Shown piece by piece: positions 23,384-31,759 of a stretch of DNA of 64,000 nucleotides (position 1 is the first letter of the stretch; each line of letters begins with the position of its first letter). The DNA lies in contig NZ_JANCLT010000002.1 of the NCBI RefSeq assembly GCF_024294785.1, forward strand, positions 186,001 to 250,000. Direction: 5' to 3'. The DNA is from Ectobacillus ponti (lineage in GTDB: Bacteria; Bacillota; Bacilli; Bacillales; Bacillaceae_G). The notes below the pieces were generated by a model. The model did not search any database. It worked only from the letters and a program-made list of their open reading frames with translations, and was not told the origin of the DNA. The position numbers were made by a program, and so were the translations under genes.

Positions 23384-24565
23384 ATGAAGAAAGCGGCCGC
23401 TGTCCTGTTGCTTTTGGCGCTTGGCGCTGTCTTCTTCATAGCCTGTGGGGGCCGACACGCAAGAGAACAGCTTCCCATGCGCTATCCCATGCGGCATGGC
23501 GACATCGACATATATACAAGCGGACGGGAGCTGTACAAGCAGCTGTTTTCCGATATTGCCGGAGCCAGGCAATCTGTTCATATCAGCTTCTTCTCCATCG
23601 GAAGGGATCAGGTCAGCAGGCAATTTCTGCAGCTGCTGCGGCAAAAAAGCCGGGAAGGTGTGCCCGTCTACTATGCCGTTGACCTCATGGGCGGAATTCT
23701 GCTGCCTCCGGCGGAGCAACGGGCTTTGCGGAAAGCCGGGGTCCATTTTGCCTTTTACAACAAACCGGGATTTCCGTATCTCCTTTCCTCCATTGAGCAC
23801 CGCAACCACCGGCGGATTGCCTTGATTGATGGGAAAATCGGCTACACAGGCGGACTCAATATCGGCAAGAAGTACCTAGGGGAGAAGAAGCGGATTGGCC
23901 GCTGGCGGGATTATCATGTGCGGGTGCAGGGCGGAATTGTGCAGGATTTCGAGCGGCAATTCACCGCGGACTGGCGGGAGAATACGGGAGAGGAGTTGCA
24001 GCAGGAAGATGCTGCCGCAGGCGGTGCAGCACAAATGCAGCTGACTGCCTACAGCGGCAAGCGGCTGGCGGATGACTATGCCGCCCTCTTCCGGAAGGCC
24101 CGCTCCTCCATCACGCTCATCAGCCCCTACTTAATCCCAAACAACGAGGGGCTCTGGGCTGCGCTTGCCGATGCCTGCAAACGCCATGTGACAGTCCGCA
24201 TCGTTTGGTCGCCGCATTCCGATGCCCTCCTGGTGGAGCAAGCCGCCTATCCTTATATCCGGAAAGCGCTGCGGCTTGGAATAGAGGTATACGCCTACAA
24301 GGGCGGAGTGGACCATGGCAAGCTGCTGCTGATTGACCGGCAGCTGCTGGCGGTGGGGACCGTGAATTTGGACTCGCGCTCCCTGCATGTGAATGATGAG
24401 CTGAACCTGTACATTCACGATGCAGCCAGCATTCAGCGTGTGCTTCCGCTGGTTCAGGAGGATATCGCGCAGTCGCGGCGGCTGCGGCTGCGCGATGTCA
24501 CCGGACTCCCCTTGCATGAGCGCTTTCTGGAGCAGCTTGCCCGCATGGCCGAGTATTATTTATAA
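23384..24565 (+). CDS. Phospholipase D-like / cardiolipin-synthase-like protein
   Basis: A 393-residue membrane-anchored PLD superfamily protein with an N-terminal hydrophobic helix (AAAVLLLLALGAVFFIACG). Two catalytic HxKx4D motifs are expected. The second is intact (His311, Lys313, Asp318 in DHGKLLLID). The first reads NHRRIALID with His142, Arg144 and Asp149, so the lysine is replaced by arginine. YTGGLNIG and VNLDSRS follow the motifs as in YwjE/ClsC-type enzymes. A cardiolipin synthase or related phosphatidyl transferase is likely if the Arg is tolerated. Strong ribosome site (AGGAG) ahead of the ATG. Single gene. Confidence 0.82.
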   Translation: MKKAAAVLLLLALGAVFFIACGGRHAREQLPMRYPMRHGDIDIYTSGRELYKQLFSDIAGARQSVHISFFSIGRDQVSRQFLQLLRQKSREGVPVYYAVDLMGGILLPPAEQRALRKAGVHFAFYNKPGFPYLLSSIEHRNHRRIALIDGKIGYTGGLNIGKKYLGEKKRIGRWRDYHVRVQGGIVQDFERQFTADWRENTGEELQQEDAAAGGAAQMQLTAYSGKRLADDYAALFRKARSSITLISPYLIPNNEGLWAALADACKRHVTVRIVWSPHSDALLVEQAAYPYIRKALRLGIEVYAYKGGVDHGKLLLIDRQLLAVGTVNLDSRSLHVNDELNLYIHDAASIQRVLPLVQEDIAQSRRLRLRDVTGLPLHERFLEQLARMAEYYL

Positions 24566-24620
24566 GCACACATAGAACTCCCCCAAAATGTACATCGTAT
24601 GCATGAAGGAGTGATGCCAT

Positions 24621-25601
24621 TTGAGTACAAATCATGAAAAATTGACAAGTGCGGAGCTGGCCAATACGTGGCTTACATATATGAACATGTCAGCACTGCA
24701 TTGCTTGACTGACGCTTTTCTGCAGCATGTGCTGGACGAGCAGGTTAAGGGGCTGCTGCTGGAATGCCGGGAGCTTTCGCAGGACGCGGAGAGCCTGCTG
24801 AAGGACATTTTTCATAAGGAGGACATTCCCGTTCCGCAGGGCTTCTCCCCGGAAACCGATGTCAGCACGGAATCGCAGCGCCTGTACACCGACTTATTCT
24901 ACTTAAACTTCCTGCTGCAAAAATCCAAGCTCCTTGCCATGGACTATCAGCGGATGCTGCTGCAGGCAACCCGGGAAGACGTTATTGAATTGTACGAGGG
25001 CTTATTACATGAAGCGCACGCTCTGTTTAGACGGGCCACGCATGTCATGCTGCGGAAAGGGGTCCATCCGACCCCTCCGGCGCTCCCGTATCCGGCAAGC
25101 CGCAGACACGTGGAGCACCAAAGCTTCACAACCGGGTTTCTGCACCCGCGCCGGCCGCTTCTTGCCATCGAGGTGTCGCAGCTCTTTGTCGCCCTGACAC
25201 ACAATCAGCTCGGAAAAGACTTTCTCAGTGGGCTCTATGGCGTAACAGCTGACAAAGACATTCAAAAGCACATCAGCCGCGGCATCAAGCTGTCCAAGGC
25301 TGTGATGGAGGATGTCCGGGAAAAGCTTGAGGAGGATGGCATTGAGGTTCAGCTACAGGAGGAACAGCTGCAGGCAGGCTCAGCTGCCGCTTCACTGTCA
25401 GACCGCCTCATCCTTTGCATGGTCTCCGGTATTGCCAACGCAGGTATGTCAGAATATGGATTCTCCATGTCTGTTTCCATGCGCCGCGATCTGGGGGCAC
25501 TATACGCCGGCTTCGTCACAAAAGCAGCTGCTTATGGAGAAGACGGCTTGAACCTGCTCATTGAACGCGGCTGGCTGGAGCAGCCTCCCATGTCCCGATG
25601 A
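24621..25601 (+). CDS. DUF3231 family protein (second copy)
   Basis: A 326-residue paralogue of the DUF3231 protein at 19575, with the same two helical halves: SAELANTWLTYMNMSALHCL, then LLAIEVSQLFVALTHNQLGK, and the same closing phrase of DGLNLLIERGWLEQPP type. TTG start at 24621 with AAGGAG nine bases upstream. It lies 55 bases after the PLD-like gene without an obvious terminator between, so read-through is possible. Function not established. Confidence 0.85.
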   Translation: MSTNHEKLTSAELANTWLTYMNMSALHCLTDAFLQHVLDEQVKGLLLECRELSQDAESLLKDIFHKEDIPVPQGFSPETDVSTESQRLYTDLFYLNFLLQKSKLLAMDYQRMLLQATREDVIELYEGLLHEAHALFRRATHVMLRKGVHPTPPALPYPASRRHVEHQSFTTGFLHPRRPLLAIEVSQLFVALTHNQLGKDFLSGLYGVTADKDIQKHISRGIKLSKAVMEDVREKLEEDGIEVQLQEEQLQAGSAAASLSDRLILCMVSGIANAGMSEYGFSMSVSMRRDLGALYAGFVTKAAAYGEDGLNLLIERGWLEQPPMSR

Positions 25602-25615
25602 TGCAGGAACCTGAC

Positions 25616-25653
25616 AAAAGCTGCGCTTTTTTTCAGAACAAGTGCAGCTTTTT
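25616..25653 (+). terminator. Intrinsic terminator after the second DUF3231 gene
   Basis: AAAAGCTGC pairs with GCAGCTTTTT around a 19-base loop, giving a T-run on the plus strand. Confidence 0.6.
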
Positions 25654-25767
25654 CTTTCCAAAGGTTAGTTTACATTGTAAAATAACCTACAGACATACAG
25701 TAATTCAAATAGATGTATATTTTATTAATAAATATAAAGCGTATGCCCACGAAAGGAGCCTCTCCCT

Positions 25768-26046
25768 ATGAAACCACCGGTTCACAAACAAGAACAATCC
25801 GGACTGATTGCTGAATTTCTGCACAGCCCATTCTGTTCTTGGCATCCCTTTACTGCAGACGGCAGACGAAAAATGTCTCTCCACATCTATACGAAGCCGT
25901 TTCGGCGCTATGAATATGCCAGCACCTCTTACTTCACTTCCCAGCAGGATGCCCAAGTCTTTCTGGACACACGCGGACAGGCTTGCTATGGTGTGCTTGA
26001 GATTCCGGACAACCCTGTCCGCTCCTTGCTGTATGCTTCCAATTAA
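25768..26046 (+). CDS. Small uncharacterised protein
   Basis: A 92-residue soluble protein I do not recognise. It is rich in aromatic residues and His (EFLHSPFCSWHPFTADG, then YTKPFRRYEYASTSYFTS). No signal peptide, membrane segment or metal motif is evident. The ATG has AGGAG eight bases upstream, which supports translation. It stands 126 bases ahead of the GGDEF-EAL gene on the same strand. Confidence 0.55.
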   Translation: MKPPVHKQEQSGLIAEFLHSPFCSWHPFTADGRRKMSLHIYTKPFRRYEYASTSYFTSQQDAQVFLDTRGQACYGVLEIPDNPVRSLLYASN

Positions 26047-26171
26047 CAGGAATGGCCGCTGAAAAATTGGAAACAATCTTCCCTGCCAGCCTCATTATTA
26101 TTCTGATATATTTAACTATATATAATTTCAATAATATGGGGTGAATATACATTTGGCAGAGGAGGATTTTC

Positions 26172-28697
26172 ATGTCGATACGTAATAGAGTCTCGTGGCT
26201 GTTCACGGGACTTGTTGCATGTATTTTAATTTGTAACAACGCTCTCCATCTGTACTGGCTGAAGGATATACTGCTCGGCAAGGAACGGCAGGAGCTCCGC
26301 CTCATTTCCAATACGGTGGCCTACCAAATTCAGCAGGCAGATGCCGGGGCGCTCTATGTGGAGGGCCTGCTTGGGGAACACCTTCGCACGGCCTCCATCG
26401 CAGCCCGCCTGGCGCTCCCTCCCAAAGCCGCCGATATTTCAAACAGGCAGCTGCAGGGATTGGCCCACTTGCTTGGCGTGGATGAAATTACTCTGTTCCA
26501 GCCCACACCTGACGGCAAGGAAGTCGTGGGTGTGAAATCCACTGATGAGAAGGAGATTGGCCTGACAACCGGAGAGTGGGGATTTTGGAATGACGCCTTC
26601 TTGCAGCTCATGCGCCGTGAGCCGATTACGGTCGGCAAAGGGCAGGTGCTGCCCTCCTATTGGAGCGGCCCCATTGAAATTGCCGCCAGCGACCCGGACC
26701 ATGTGGATAAGTACGGCTATTACTTTGACGGCGCCACAGACTATATGATCAACCCCTTTATGCGCGATGCCAGGGTCCTCACCTATGAACGGCAGTTCGG
26801 CCCGTCCAAAATCTTGGAGCAAATTCAGCAAAGCACGGAAGGCGTGCTCGATATTACGGTGTTCAACCCGGACACCTTCGGCAAATCGGACGTGGCTGTC
26901 CAGACAAACGGCAATACGTACACGCGCCTGAAGGATGCCCCCGTGGTTGCCGGCTCTTACTGGTTCCCGAAGAAGCAGAAGGACATGTTGGCAATCCGGC
27001 AGGCCGTCAAGGCCAAACAGCCTGCCGAATACCGGGCTGACATCGCCAAGCGGGACATTTTAAAAATGTTTTACCCGATTCAGGTGGATGGAAATGCCTA
27101 CGTTGTCGCCATTTCCTTCGATTATGGAGTGATTGAGAAGGAGCTGCTGAAGCAGCTGAACCATTACCTGGGACTGTCGCTGCTCATTCTGCTCGGCATT
27201 ATCCCGTTTGCCCGCTTCTTCGCCGCATCTCTTACAAATCCGATGCAGCGCATCGTGAGAAAGGTGAATGAAATTGCCTCCGGCCGCTTTGGCGAGCGCA
27301 TATACGTGAAGGGCAAAAATGAGATCACCGTGCTGGCCAACAGCGTCAACATGATGAGCACGAATTTGCAGGCATTTACGGAGGAGCTGCGGCAGAAGCA
27401 GGAGCTGATTGAGCATCAAGCCAACCATGACCCGCTGACAAATCTGCCAAACCGGCGCTATATGCAGGCTTACGTGAATGACCTGTTGAATCAGGCACAG
27501 CATACAGCTGAAACGGTGGCCCTGTTCTTCGTGGACATTGATAACTTCAAGCTTGTCAATGATGTGCAGGGCCACAATGTCGGCGACGAGCTCATCCAAA
27601 TTCTCGGCGCCCGCCTGCGCAGCTGCCTGCCGGAGCATGTCTTCATCGCCCGCCAAGGCGGCGACGAGTTCATTCTCGCAGCCGGCGGCATCACGTCCCA
27701 CGAGCAGGTTCACGAATTGGCGGATCAAGTGCTGCGCTGCCTGCAGGTTCCATTTGTCCTCGACGAGCGGGAGCTGCTTGTGCAGGTCAGCATCGGCGGC
27801 AGCCTGTTCAGCGAGCATGCCAACACACTGGAGTCGCTCATCCGGTTCGCCGATATTGCCATGTACGATGCCAAGAAGCAGGGCGGAAATCAATTTGTCA
27901 TGTACGGCATGGCCCATAGTGCAGTGGAGGAAGAGCTGGCGCTGCAGGATAAGCTGGCGCACGCCATTGAAAAGAAAACACTGGACGTGTACTTCCAGCC
28001 GAAGGTCAGCCTGCAGCATGGCGGCATTACCGGAGCAGAGGTGCTTGTCCGCTGGTTTGATCCGGATATGGGCTTTATCTCGCCAATTACCTTCATTCCG
28101 ATTGCGGAGAAGACAGGACTGATTTCCCAGCTGTGGGAGGTTGTCATGGAGAAGGCCTGCCGGCATGTGCAGGAATGGCGGCAGCTTGGCTATGAGGTGC
28201 CGATTGCGGTGAACTTCTCTGCCGGCCAATTTGCAGACATAGAGAACATGACGGAGCGGCTGCAGAGCATCCTGGCAGCCTATGGCATTCCGGCCGGCCA
28301 ATTTGAAATGGAAATTACGGAAAGCGCCCTGATGGAGCAGGGAACCACAGAAGCGCTGCATCGCATCAAGACGCTTGGCATTTCTATTTCAGTGGATGAC
28401 TTCGGCACCGGCTACTCCTCCCTCAGCTATCTGGATTCGTTCCCGCTTGATACGCTGAAGGTCGACCGTTCCTTCATCGACGGCATTGAAGAGAATGAAC
28501 GGAAGCGCCAAATTGCCGAACTGATCGTCAGTCTGGCAAAGCGGCTGGAGCTGAAGGTGGTCGCAGAAGGCGTAGAAACAGAGGGACAGCGGCAGCTGCT
28601 GCAGGAATGGCAATGTGACGAAATGCAGGGCTATCTGTTCAGCAAGCCGCTGCAGGCACAAGATTTGCTGCAGCTTTTGCAAAATCACAGCAGCTGA
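26172..28697 (+). CDS. CHASE4-HAMP-GGDEF-EAL cyclic-di-GMP protein
   Basis: An 841-residue membrane protein. Helix 1 (about 8-30) and helix 2 (about 330-352) enclose an extracytoplasmic CHASE4-like sensor (WGFWNDAFLQL, then YGYYFDG). HAMP (about 352-410) is followed by GGDEF (about 425-580) and EAL (about 595-835). The diguanylate cyclase motif GGDEF is intact at 496-500. The EAL motif reads EVL (623-625), with DDFGTGYSS at 742-750 and EITESAL retained, so phosphodiesterase activity is plausible. Net output cannot be predicted. It lies about 9 kb from a YdaM-like EPS operon. Ribosome site GGAGG ahead of the ATG. Confidence 0.92.
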   Translation: MSIRNRVSWLFTGLVACILICNNALHLYWLKDILLGKERQELRLISNTVAYQIQQADAGALYVEGLLGEHLRTASIAARLALPPKAADISNRQLQGLAHLLGVDEITLFQPTPDGKEVVGVKSTDEKEIGLTTGEWGFWNDAFLQLMRREPITVGKGQVLPSYWSGPIEIAASDPDHVDKYGYYFDGATDYMINPFMRDARVLTYERQFGPSKILEQIQQSTEGVLDITVFNPDTFGKSDVAVQTNGNTYTRLKDAPVVAGSYWFPKKQKDMLAIRQAVKAKQPAEYRADIAKRDILKMFYPIQVDGNAYVVAISFDYGVIEKELLKQLNHYLGLSLLILLGIIPFARFFAASLTNPMQRIVRKVNEIASGRFGERIYVKGKNEITVLANSVNMMSTNLQAFTEELRQKQELIEHQANHDPLTNLPNRRYMQAYVNDLLNQAQHTAETVALFFVDIDNFKLVNDVQGHNVGDELIQILGARLRSCLPEHVFIARQGGDEFILAAGGITSHEQVHELADQVLRCLQVPFVLDERELLVQVSIGGSLFSEHANTLESLIRFADIAMYDAKKQGGNQFVMYGMAHSAVEEELALQDKLAHAIEKKTLDVYFQPKVSLQHGGITGAEVLVRWFDPDMGFISPITFIPIAEKTGLISQLWEVVMEKACRHVQEWRQLGYEVPIAVNFSAGQFADIENMTERLQSILAAYGIPAGQFEMEITESALMEQGTTEALHRIKTLGISISVDDFGTGYSSLSYLDSFPLDTLKVDRSFIDGIEENERKRQIAELIVSLAKRLELKVVAEGVETEGQRQLLQEWQCDEMQGYLFSKPLQAQDLLQLLQNHSS

Positions 28698-28730
28698 AAA
28701 ACCTGGCATCGTCCAGGTTTTTCTTTTTTT
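28697..28730 (+). terminator. Intrinsic terminator of the GGDEF-EAL gene
   Basis: AAAAACCTGG and CCAGGTTTTT form a perfect 10-bp stem around six bases, followed by a long T-run. It begins at the last base of the stop codon. Confidence 0.9.
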
Positions 28731-28748
28731 AAGAGGCAACGTGTGTCT

Positions 28749-29021
28749 TTAGAGAAACACCTTCAGCGTTTCACGGATCCGGTCATTCAGGATTTCATAG
28801 TAAATCTCGAGGCCATGCCGCGTTCCCTTTACAACCCTGCCGCTTTTCAGCCGATTTAAATGAAGGCTGACCGTGGATTGCGGCAAATCCAATGCGGTAT
28901 AAATCGTTGTTACATTTGCATTCCCCTGCTTCAGCAGCAATGCTGCGATAGCCAGGCGGATGGGGTGTCCCATCGCTTTCAAAACCTCCGCCTTCTCAAC
29001 ATATTCATCAGTCTGTATCAT
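28749..29021 (-). CDS. ArsR/SmtB family repressor, PagR-like (second copy)
   Basis: A 90-residue winged-helix protein: LKAMGHPIRLAIAALLLKQG, recognition helix DLPQSTVSLHLNRLKSG and wing KGTRHGLEIYYEI. It is nearly identical in its DNA-reading part to the protein at 29232 and close to that at 18600, so the three may bind similar sites. No metal-binding cysteines. The ATG at 29019-29021 follows GGGGGG at seven bases. A TTCTATAGAA palindrome lies 20 bases upstream. Confidence 0.82.
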   Translation of the reverse strand: MIQTDEYVEKAEVLKAMGHPIRLAIAALLLKQGNANVTTIYTALDLPQSTVSLHLNRLKSGRVVKGTRHGLEIYYEILNDRIRETLKVFL

Positions 29022-29040
29022 CCTCTTTCCCCCCGTCAAG

Positions 29041-29050
29041 TTCTATAGAA
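29041..29050. promoter_or_regulatory. Palindrome upstream of PagR-like gene
   Basis: TTCTATAGAA, a perfect 10-bp palindrome, lies 20 bases ahead of the start codon at 29021. It shares its TTCTAT and ATAGAA halves with the larger palindrome at 29633-29650. Candidate operator only. Confidence 0.35.
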
Positions 29051-29190
29051 AGAACATTCATCTGTATATAACCTTGTACTTCATATATCCGTACTGCACT
29101 TAGATTCATTATAAAGAACTATATGTTTTCTGTAAATATCAAATTATAAGGATGTAAGGAATTTATGAGTTTGCCTCTGCGGAACCATCA

Positions 29191-29222
29191 CAAAACAGCC
29201 CTGCAGTTCCGTGCAGGGCTGT
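29191..29222 (-). terminator. Intrinsic terminator of the third PagR-like gene
   Basis: ACAGCCCTGCA and TGCAGGGCTGT form a perfect 11-bp stem with a six-base loop, followed on the minus strand by TTTTG. It sits just downstream of the stop codon at 29232. Confidence 0.8.
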
Positions 29223-29231
29223 CTTTCTTGC

Positions 29232-29504
29232 TTACAAAAATACATTCAATGTGTCGCGCACGTGCTGGTCCGCCAGCTCATAATAAATCTCCAGGCCATG
29301 TCTGGTTCCCTTAACAACACCGCCGCTCTTCAGCCGATTCAAATGGAGGCTGACTGTAGACTGCGGCAAATCCAACGTCGTGTGGATGGTCGTCACGTTC
29401 ACACTGCCCCGCTTCAGCAGCAAAGCTGCAATGGCCAGGCGGATCGGGTGCCCCAGTGACTTCAGAATTTCAGACTTCAATGTATAATCCTTAATTTCAA
29501 TCAT
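29232..29504 (-). CDS. ArsR/SmtB family repressor, PagR-like (third copy)
   Basis: A 90-residue paralogue of the repressor 210 bases downstream: LKSLGHPIRLAIAALLLKRG, then DLPQSTVSLHLNRLKSGG and KGTRHGLEIYYEL. Tandem copies with almost the same recognition helix suggest a recent duplication. The two ends differ most, in the N-terminal helix and the last 15 residues that form the dimer interface. The ATG has GAGGAG seven bases upstream. Confidence 0.82.
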   Translation of the reverse strand: MIEIKDYTLKSEILKSLGHPIRLAIAALLLKRGSVNVTTIHTTLDLPQSTVSLHLNRLKSGGVVKGTRHGLEIYYELADQHVRDTLNVFL

Positions 29505-29865
29505 ACCGCTGCTCCTCTTTTACATCGTTAATAAAATATACAAGAATTATAATAATCTTGACATGCTGCATTTGATATTCAGTATGTATCAGTTCCTCTG
29601 CTTTTATACTGCAAGGGATGCAAATTCTCATACCTTTCTATATAGAAAGGAGATATTCATATGTTGTTCATTATATCGAACATCCATATAACTGTAAACC
29701 ACTAACACAAAACCTTTTTTGCTGATAGAAACCCTTATTATATCAGCTATGGCTCTATTAACATCCTATATTACAAAAGTATCCATAAATGGTAGTCCTT
29801 TTTCAAGAACAAATGTTATACTATTTATGAGGTTATCACTCTATTTGAAATAAGGGGGAAATGAA
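29505..29865. other. Gene-poor divergent region with an SD-led 14-codon frame
   Basis: About 360 AT-rich bases lie between the third PagR-like gene and the GDSL esterase. It holds the 18-bp palindrome at 29633-29650 and, right after it, a 14-codon plus-strand frame (29661-29705) with GAAAGGAG at good spacing. A TTGACA lies at 29558-29563 but no matching -10 box at 17 bp. I see nothing else definite. Confidence 0.5.
29633..29650. promoter_or_regulatory. Perfect 18-bp palindrome
   Basis: CCTTTCTATATAGAAAGG is fully self-complementary. It overlaps the ribosome binding site of the 14-codon frame at 29661 and lies 129 bases upstream of the PagR-like start at 29504. It may be an operator for the PagR-like proteins. 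Confidence 0.45.
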
Positions 29866-30852
29866 ATGGGGAAAAAGTCTTGGATTTCAGGCATGGCACT
29901 GGCTCTTTCACTTACGGTGTTCGGGTCAGGCTTTGCGAGTGCGGCAAGCAATCAGCCGGTGAAGGCGGAAGGCATCTCCTACGTTGCGCTTGGCGACTCA
30001 TTGGCCGCCGGGCAAACGCCTTATGGCGAGAGAACAGGGACAGGCTATGCAGATATGCTGGCCGGCAAGATTGACAAGGCCGGTTATCTGGGAAGCTGGA
30101 CAAAGCGCTATGCCTACTCCGGTGCCACATCAGGAGGCGTCCTGGGACAAGCAGCTGCTGCAAGAGACGAACTGAAGAAGGCGGATGTTGTAACCGTCCA
30201 TGCCGGCGCCAATGATTTGCTTGGGTATGTGCTCCCAATTTTAACGGCAGCCCTTGCAACCGGCACACAGCCGGCTGTGAATCCAGCGGAAATCATGAGC
30301 CGGGTTCAGACAGCCGGCATGAACATCGCTGCGACCGTCCAAACCATTAAGCAAGCAAACCCGGAGGCAAAGGTTCTCGTCATCGGCTACTACAACGCGC
30401 TTCCTTACCTGCCGGAGTCCATCCAGCAAAGCAGCACACTCCCTATTATCAACACACTCAACACAGCCATTCAACGTGCTGCAGAAGCTTCCGGCGCCAC
30501 ATACGTGGACATTTCCGCCGCCTTTGCGGCCAACCCGTTCGCCTACCTGCCAAACCCGGAAGACATCCATCCAAATCTGGATGGCTACCAAGCTATTACG
30601 GGCGTGCTTTGGAGCAAGGTGCAGCCAGCGCTGCCAGCTTTAAAGGCCAGCCATATTCTCGGACAGGCAGAGGCCTTGCCGCTTGACACAAGCCGCGGCG
30701 TGGCAAACGCCCTTGTTCTGGCCATGCAGGCACAGCAAATCATCCGGGCGCTTCCTGCTTCTCCAGAGAAGACGCATTTGACAGCGCGCTTGGACTCCCT
30801 TTTTGATACAATAGAAGCAGCACGGCTGCACAAGCAGCATCGGGCCGGCTAA
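29866..30852 (+). CDS. Secreted SGNH/GDSL esterase
   Basis: A 328-residue secreted hydrolase with a clear signal peptide (about 1-27, ending ASA). Block I is VALGDSLAAGQ with the catalytic Ser, block III is HAGANDLLG with the oxyanion Asn, and block V is EDIHPNLDGY with catalytic Asp and His three residues apart, so the SGNH triad is complete. About 75 residues after block V form an extra helical C-terminal region of unknown role. Likely an extracellular lipase or esterase. Strong AGGGGG site ahead of the ATG. Confidence 0.88.
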   Translation: MGKKSWISGMALALSLTVFGSGFASAASNQPVKAEGISYVALGDSLAAGQTPYGERTGTGYADMLAGKIDKAGYLGSWTKRYAYSGATSGGVLGQAAAARDELKKADVVTVHAGANDLLGYVLPILTAALATGTQPAVNPAEIMSRVQTAGMNIAATVQTIKQANPEAKVLVIGYYNALPYLPESIQQSSTLPIINTLNTAIQRAAEASGATYVDISAAFAANPFAYLPNPEDIHPNLDGYQAITGVLWSKVQPALPALKASHILGQAEALPLDTSRGVANALVLAMQAQQIIRALPASPEKTHLTARLDSLFDTIEAARLHKQHRAG

Positions 30853-30862
30853 AGCATGGAAG

Positions 30863-30890
30863 GAACGGCGTATGTGCCGTTCTTTTCTTT
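30863..30890 (+). terminator. Intrinsic terminator of the esterase gene
   Basis: GAACGGC and GCCGTTC arms around six bases, followed by TTTTCTTTT. It separates the esterase from the adenylyltransferase gene that follows. Confidence 0.7.
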
Positions 30891-30910
30891 TGAATAGGAG
30901 GTTATGCTTC

Positions 30911-31744
30911 ATGCGCACAGAGCAAGACATGATGAACTTGATTTTGTCCACGGCACGGGAGGATGAGCGGATCCGCGCTGTGATCCTTGGCGGCTCCCGC
31001 ACCAATCCGGATGCCCCGAAGGATCAGTTTCAGGATTACGATATCATTTATATTGTCCGGGACATTGATTCCTTCACCGCCGACCACAGCTGGGTGGACC
31101 GCTTTGGGCCGCGCATCATGATGCAGATGCCGGAAGCGAAGGTGCTGCCACCGGCTGACAACACCGGGCATTTCATCTATCTGATGCAGTTTCAGGACGG
31201 CAATCGCATTGATTTGACTCTCATGCCCGAGGGCCGGCTGCTGCAACTCGACAGCCTGAACGTCCTGCTGCTCGATAAGGACGGCAGCATTCCGCCGCTG
31301 CAGGCGCCAAGCAACCGGGATTACCTCGTGAAACCGCCCTCAGCTCAGCAGTTCGCCGACATCTGCAATGAATTCTGGTGGATTTGCCTGAACATCAGCA
31401 AGGGCCTCTGGCGCCGCGAGCTTCCCTATGCGATGTTCATGTACGAGCAGATCAACCGCAATGTGCTCCTCACAATGCTGAATTGGTCCGTCGGGGTGCG
31501 CACGGATTTTACCGTCAGCACCGGCAAGGCCGGCAAGTATTTGGAACGCTATCTCACCCCGGAGGAATGGCGGGAATTCACAGCGACTTATACGGATGCA
31601 GACTATGAGCACATATGGCAGGCCCTGTTTGGCATGTGCGACTTATTCCGCAAGCAGGCTGTCTTTGTCGCGGAGCATTTTGGCTTTGCCTATCCGCATG
31701 AGGATGATGCGCGCGTCATGGCTTACATGAAAAGAACCCCCTGA
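30911..31744 (+). CDS. Aminoglycoside 6-adenylyltransferase (ANT(6)/AadK family)
   Basis: A 277-residue nucleotidyltransferase of the ANT(6) group that adenylates streptomycin. The active site is the ILGGSRTNP motif followed by QDYDIIYIV (metal-binding Asp pair), and NRIDLTLM provides the third acidic residue. FGPRIMMQMPE, with YLMQFQDGN, matches the family. Length is close to chromosomal AadK of B. subtilis (about 284). The ATG at 30911 has AGGAGG nine bases upstream. No mobile element flanks it, so it looks like an intrinsic gene. Actual resistance is not shown. Confidence 0.88.
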   Translation: MRTEQDMMNLILSTAREDERIRAVILGGSRTNPDAPKDQFQDYDIIYIVRDIDSFTADHSWVDRFGPRIMMQMPEAKVLPPADNTGHFIYLMQFQDGNRIDLTLMPEGRLLQLDSLNVLLLDKDGSIPPLQAPSNRDYLVKPPSAQQFADICNEFWWICLNISKGLWRRELPYAMFMYEQINRNVLLTMLNWSVGVRTDFTVSTGKAGKYLERYLTPEEWREFTATYTDADYEHIWQALFGMCDLFRKQAVFVAEHFGFAYPHEDDARVMAYMKRTP

Positions 31745-31757
31745 CACAGGGGGTTTT
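31735..31757. terminator. Hairpin terminator between convergent genes
   Basis: AACCCCCTG and CAGGGGGTT form a nine-bp stem with a three-base loop, followed by T-rich sequence. It includes the adenylyltransferase stop codon and ends three bases from the end of the convergent gene, so it may serve both. Confidence 0.75.
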
Positions 31758-31759
31758 GT

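Noticed and set aside
27060-28361. 433-codon minus-strand open frame
   Set aside because: It lies antisense within the GGDEF-EAL gene, whose domains are clear and complete. The frame is a codon-bias shadow.
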